Assembly (NCBI GenBank): GCA_002771315.1
Contig: PCSF01000101.1
Coordinates: forward strand, 1 to 6,884
DNA length: 6,884 bases
Source: Desulfobacterales bacterium CG23_combo_of_CG06-09_8_20_14_all_52_9
GTDB taxonomy: Bacteria > Desulfobacterota > Desulfobacteria > Desulfobacterales > UBA2156
Direction of reading: 5' to 3'
Shown: piece by piece, positions 5,601-6,884 of the stretch
Position numbering within the stretch: the stretch's first letter is position 1
Layout: the number at the start of each line of letters is the position of its first letter
The notes under the pieces: generated by a model
Databases searched by the model: none
What the model was told of the DNA's origin: nothing
The model's input: only the letters and a program-made list of their open reading frames with translations
Position numbers and translations under genes: made by a program

Positions 5601-6196
5601 CGGGTAGGGTCAATGCAAGGATCAATTCCGCAAGGGCACGCCTACGGGCCGACGAGCTGACCATGCGGCTTCAGAAGCGCATGGAAGATTTACAGCAGGA
5701 AAGGCGGATCTCCCCTCTTCCTCCGAACGTCATTGGGGGAGCGATGATTGTCCCGATTGGACTTTTCCACAAACTCATCGGGTCCTCGGCTACGCCCCCA
5801 ATACAGGCAAAGGAAACTATACGGGTCGAGATGATTGCGATGAGGGCCGTGATAGAGATGGAGCAACAACTGGGATTCGACCCCCGTGATGTGGCCGCTG
5901 ACAAGTGCGGTTACGACGTCGAGTCCCGCCACCCGAACGGTGGTGCCCGACTTCGCTTCATTGAGGTGAAGGGCCGGGTCCAGGGTGCGGATACCATCAC
6001 AGTCACCAAGAACGAGATCTTGACCGCACTGAACAAGCCGGATCAGTTCATTCTGGCGATTGTGCAGGTTGATGGCGAACAGGCGGCGGACATCACCTAT
6101 GTGCGGGAGCCGTTCGGCCGGGAGCCCGACTTCGGTGTCACGAGCGTGAATTACCGGTTGTCGGAGTTGTTGGCCAAGGGAGGACCGCCACGATGA
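2684..6196 (+). CDS. SNF2-type helicase with C-terminal DUF3883 (NOV_C) domain, probable defence protein
   Basis: This 1170-aa superfamily 2 ATPase is predicted to translocate on DNA. The first lobe begins with LPHQ (106-109). It has Walker A DDPGAGKT (129-136), the DEAH box (230-233) and motif III TATPHNG (267-273). The second lobe contains FTEHRDT (514-520), the ATDAAGEGINLQ motif (568-579) and the arginine-finger motif QRFGRIHRIGQ (598-608), so both lobes look active. An Asp/Glu-rich segment (about 428-447) and charged helices separate the lobes. After a long helical region (about 620-1060) comes a DUF3883 domain (about 1065-1160) with GYDVES (1076-1081) and IEVKGR (1093-1098), a D...ExK pattern like PD-(D/E)XK nucleases. 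The start overlaps the HTH stop (TAATG) and has only a weak ribosome site, implying translational coupling. Similar helicases occur in DISARM-like and methylase-containing defence islands. Helicase class is certain, the defence role is inferred, and assignment to DrmD or another named subunit is not made. Confidence 0.92.
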   Translation: MARLEELKRGATIKGILPDGFITVVDVSWIGSVAIELTYKDSKGKLANELIYRDREGDLEILESGKPWRFDGDSDLFRLVSEAHRIRLAYLFDPLLAVHTSLVDPLPHQITAVYESMLPRQPLRFLLADDPGAGKTIMTGLLIKELIARGDLQRCLIVCPGNLVEQWQDELYRRFHLPFEIMTNDKYEAARTGNWFAENPLSICRLDTLSRNDDVQEKLKTTDWDVVVCDEAHKMSASFWGGEIRRTKRYQLGQLLSTLTRHFLLLTATPHNGKEEDFQLFMALLDGDRFEGKFRDGVHSVDASDLMRRMIKEDLLKFDGRPLFPERKAYTVEYELSDGEADLYQRVTEYVREEFNRAEQLANDGRRGTVGFALTVLQRRLASSPEAIYQSLRRRKERLEKRCREEELLKRGAEVRIEWQRDIPALSEDDLEDLEDAPDEEVENTEERVVDLASAAQTIMELKAEIEILKELEQIALRVRQSHADRKWDELSRILQNQTEMFDAHGYRRKLIIFTEHRDTLYYLQDRIGSLIGKPEAVVIIHGGLGREERKKAETLFTQDKETEVLIATDAAGEGINLQRAHLMVNYDLPWNPNRLEQRFGRIHRIGQIEVCHCWNLVAGKTREGDVYRRLLEKLEEERKALGGKVFNVLGKLLFDDKPLRSLLMEAIRYGDRPDVRARLNQIVDSALDRNRLRDLIEEHALAHDAMDASRVQEIREDMERADARRLQPHFVAAFFNEAFKRLGGTAREREPKRYEATHVPAVIRNRDRIIGMRDPVLTKYERISFEKDLINVPGKPMAEFICPGHPLLDATLDLILERHRDLLKQGAILIDESDMGEEVRALVYLEHSIQDARTDRGGNRRVVSRQIQFAEVTETGNVRGAGYAPYLDYRPPAESEALLIRQMEQPGWIANEIESRALGYAVQYLVPTHLQEVKSRKEALVDKTMAAVKERLTTEINYWDHRAEQLKQQELAGRVNARINSARARLRADELTMRLQKRMEDLQQERRISPLPPNVIGGAMIVPIGLFHKLIGSSATPPIQAKETIRVEMIAMRAVIEMEQQLGFDPRDVAADKCGYDVESRHPNGGARLRFIEVKGRVQGADTITVTKNEILTALNKPDQFILAIVQVDGEQAADITYVREPFGREPDFGVTSVNYRLSELLAKGGPPR
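6176..6184 (+). promoter_or_regulatory. Strong ribosome binding site inside the helicase 3' end
   Basis: AAGGGAGGA lies within the last codons of the helicase gene, eight bases before the ATG at 6193, and decides the start of the next gene. With the ATGA overlap it indicates both coupling and efficient independent initiation of the AlbA_2 protein. Confidence 0.7.
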
Positions 6197-6884
6197 CCTT
6201 GGAAGAACTGCGAAGTCTGGCTGCAAGGGGTGAAGACAGCGCCAGACAGTTCAAGGCGGATGTAACCAATGCCGAATCTCTGGCTGCGGAAATGGCTGCC
6301 TTTGCCAACAGCGATGGGGGCACGATTCTCATTGGCGTAGCCGATGACGGCTCCATGCCCGGGTTGTCGCTAAAGGATGTCGCAAGGATCAACCAGTTGA
6401 TCGGCAACGCCGCCGGCCAACTGGTGCGCAGCCCGTTGACGGTCCGAACCGATAATGTGGCGCTGGAGGACGGCCGACTTGTCGTTGCCCTGACCGTTCC
6501 CAAGGGAATCGACAAGCCCTATTTTGACAAGAATGGCGTCATCTGGCTGAAGGCAGGAGCTGACAAGCGGCGCGTAAACTCCAAGGAAGAGCTGCGCAGG
6601 CTGTTTCAGATAACCGATCAGTTCCATGCCGACGAACTGCCGACCAAGGCAGGCATCGAAAAGCTGGACAGGCTTCGTTTCCGCGACTTCCTTCGCGATG
6701 TGTACAAGCAGGAGTATCCCGACGATCCAGCGGAACTGACGAGGCTGTTGCAGAACATGAACCTCGCCACCGAGAACGGCAGGCTGAACCTGGCTGGCGT
6801 CTTGCTGTTTGCCGAACAGCCGGAATGGATCGTGCCCCAGTTCGTGGTCAAGGCGATCCGTTACCCTGGTAATGAGATACACGC
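6193..6884 (+). CDS. Schlafen AlbA_2-type putative ATP-binding protein (partial, 3' end beyond window)
   Basis: The first 230 residues are present and the frame is open to the window edge. Residues about 14-130 match the AlbA_2 domain (PF04326). The entry is RQFKADV (18-24), the core is FANSDGGTILIGVADDG (37-53), and the closing strands contain VPKGIDKPYF and GVIWLKAGADKRR. The following part has KLDRLRFRDFL and NLAGVLLF (199-206), as in the linker and second domain of proteins often labelled RecG-like ATP-binding or putative transcriptional regulators, usually 400-500 aa in full. AlbA_2 domains bind nucleic acid and occur in defence loci and in Schlafen proteins; the activity of this member is not known. 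The ATG overlaps the helicase stop as ATGA and has a strong ribosome site. No signal peptide or membrane segment is visible. Family is confident; function within the operon is inferred. Confidence 0.88.
   Translation, partial: MTLEELRSLAARGEDSARQFKADVTNAESLAAEMAAFANSDGGTILIGVADDGSMPGLSLKDVARINQLIGNAAGQLVRSPLTVRTDNVALEDGRLVVALTVPKGIDKPYFDKNGVIWLKAGADKRRVNSKEELRRLFQITDQFHADELPTKAGIEKLDRLRFRDFLRDVYKQEYPDDPAELTRLLQNMNLATENGRLNLAGVLLFAEQPEWIVPQFVVKAIRYPGNEIH

Noticed and set aside
6370..6882. A 170-codon minus-strand frame near the right edge, and a 178-codon one at 5690-6226
   Set aside because: Both are antisense shadows of the AlbA_2 and helicase genes, which have clear motifs, ribosome sites and overlaps.

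Overview
The window looks like part of a bacterial chromosome of moderate to fairly high G+C. Gene style (a GYD protein, a cytoplasmic PAS-GGDEF protein, hairpin-rich intergenic DNA with short degenerate repeats) is compatible with a Desulfobacterota-like or other environmental proteobacterial lineage. That placement is a weak inference and no marker gene is present to confirm it.

Left part (1-1663), minus strand. A small GYD-domain protein (492 to 202) has a good Shine-Dalgarno sequence and a recognisable sigma70-type promoter. Upstream of it lies a PAS-GGDEF diguanylate cyclase (1663 to 722) with an intact GGDEF active site and an intact inhibitory RxxD site. A strong 12-bp inverted repeat lies beyond the GYD gene.

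Middle part (1664-2462), about 800 bases with no convincing protein gene apart from a 9-codon leader ORF. It holds a terminator-like hairpin in the leader of the cyclase gene, a 17-bp dyad next to a 10-bp palindrome, a degenerate repeat whose second copy lies at 632-695, and a run of stem-loops (2088-2208). It ends in a strong plus-strand promoter framed by three ATAAACCGG-like boxes.

Right part (2463-6884), plus strand. This is the start of a tightly coupled operon: a possible 9-codon leader peptide, a 73-aa excisionase-type winged helix-turn-helix protein, a 1170-aa SNF2-type helicase with a C-terminal DUF3883 (NOV_C) domain carrying a nuclease-like D...ExK pattern, and the first 230 residues of a Schlafen AlbA_2-type ATP-binding protein that runs off the window. 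Each junction overlaps (TAATG, TAATG, ATGA), so the products are probably made together.

Large SNF2 helicases with DUF3883, AlbA_2 proteins and small MerR-like regulators are typical of anti-phage or restriction-type loci related in outline to DISARM and to DUF1156/DUF499 methylase islands. The natural reading is the regulatory 5' end of such a defence operon, with methylase or other effectors expected beyond 6884. This assignment is by family context only, since the decisive downstream genes are not in view.
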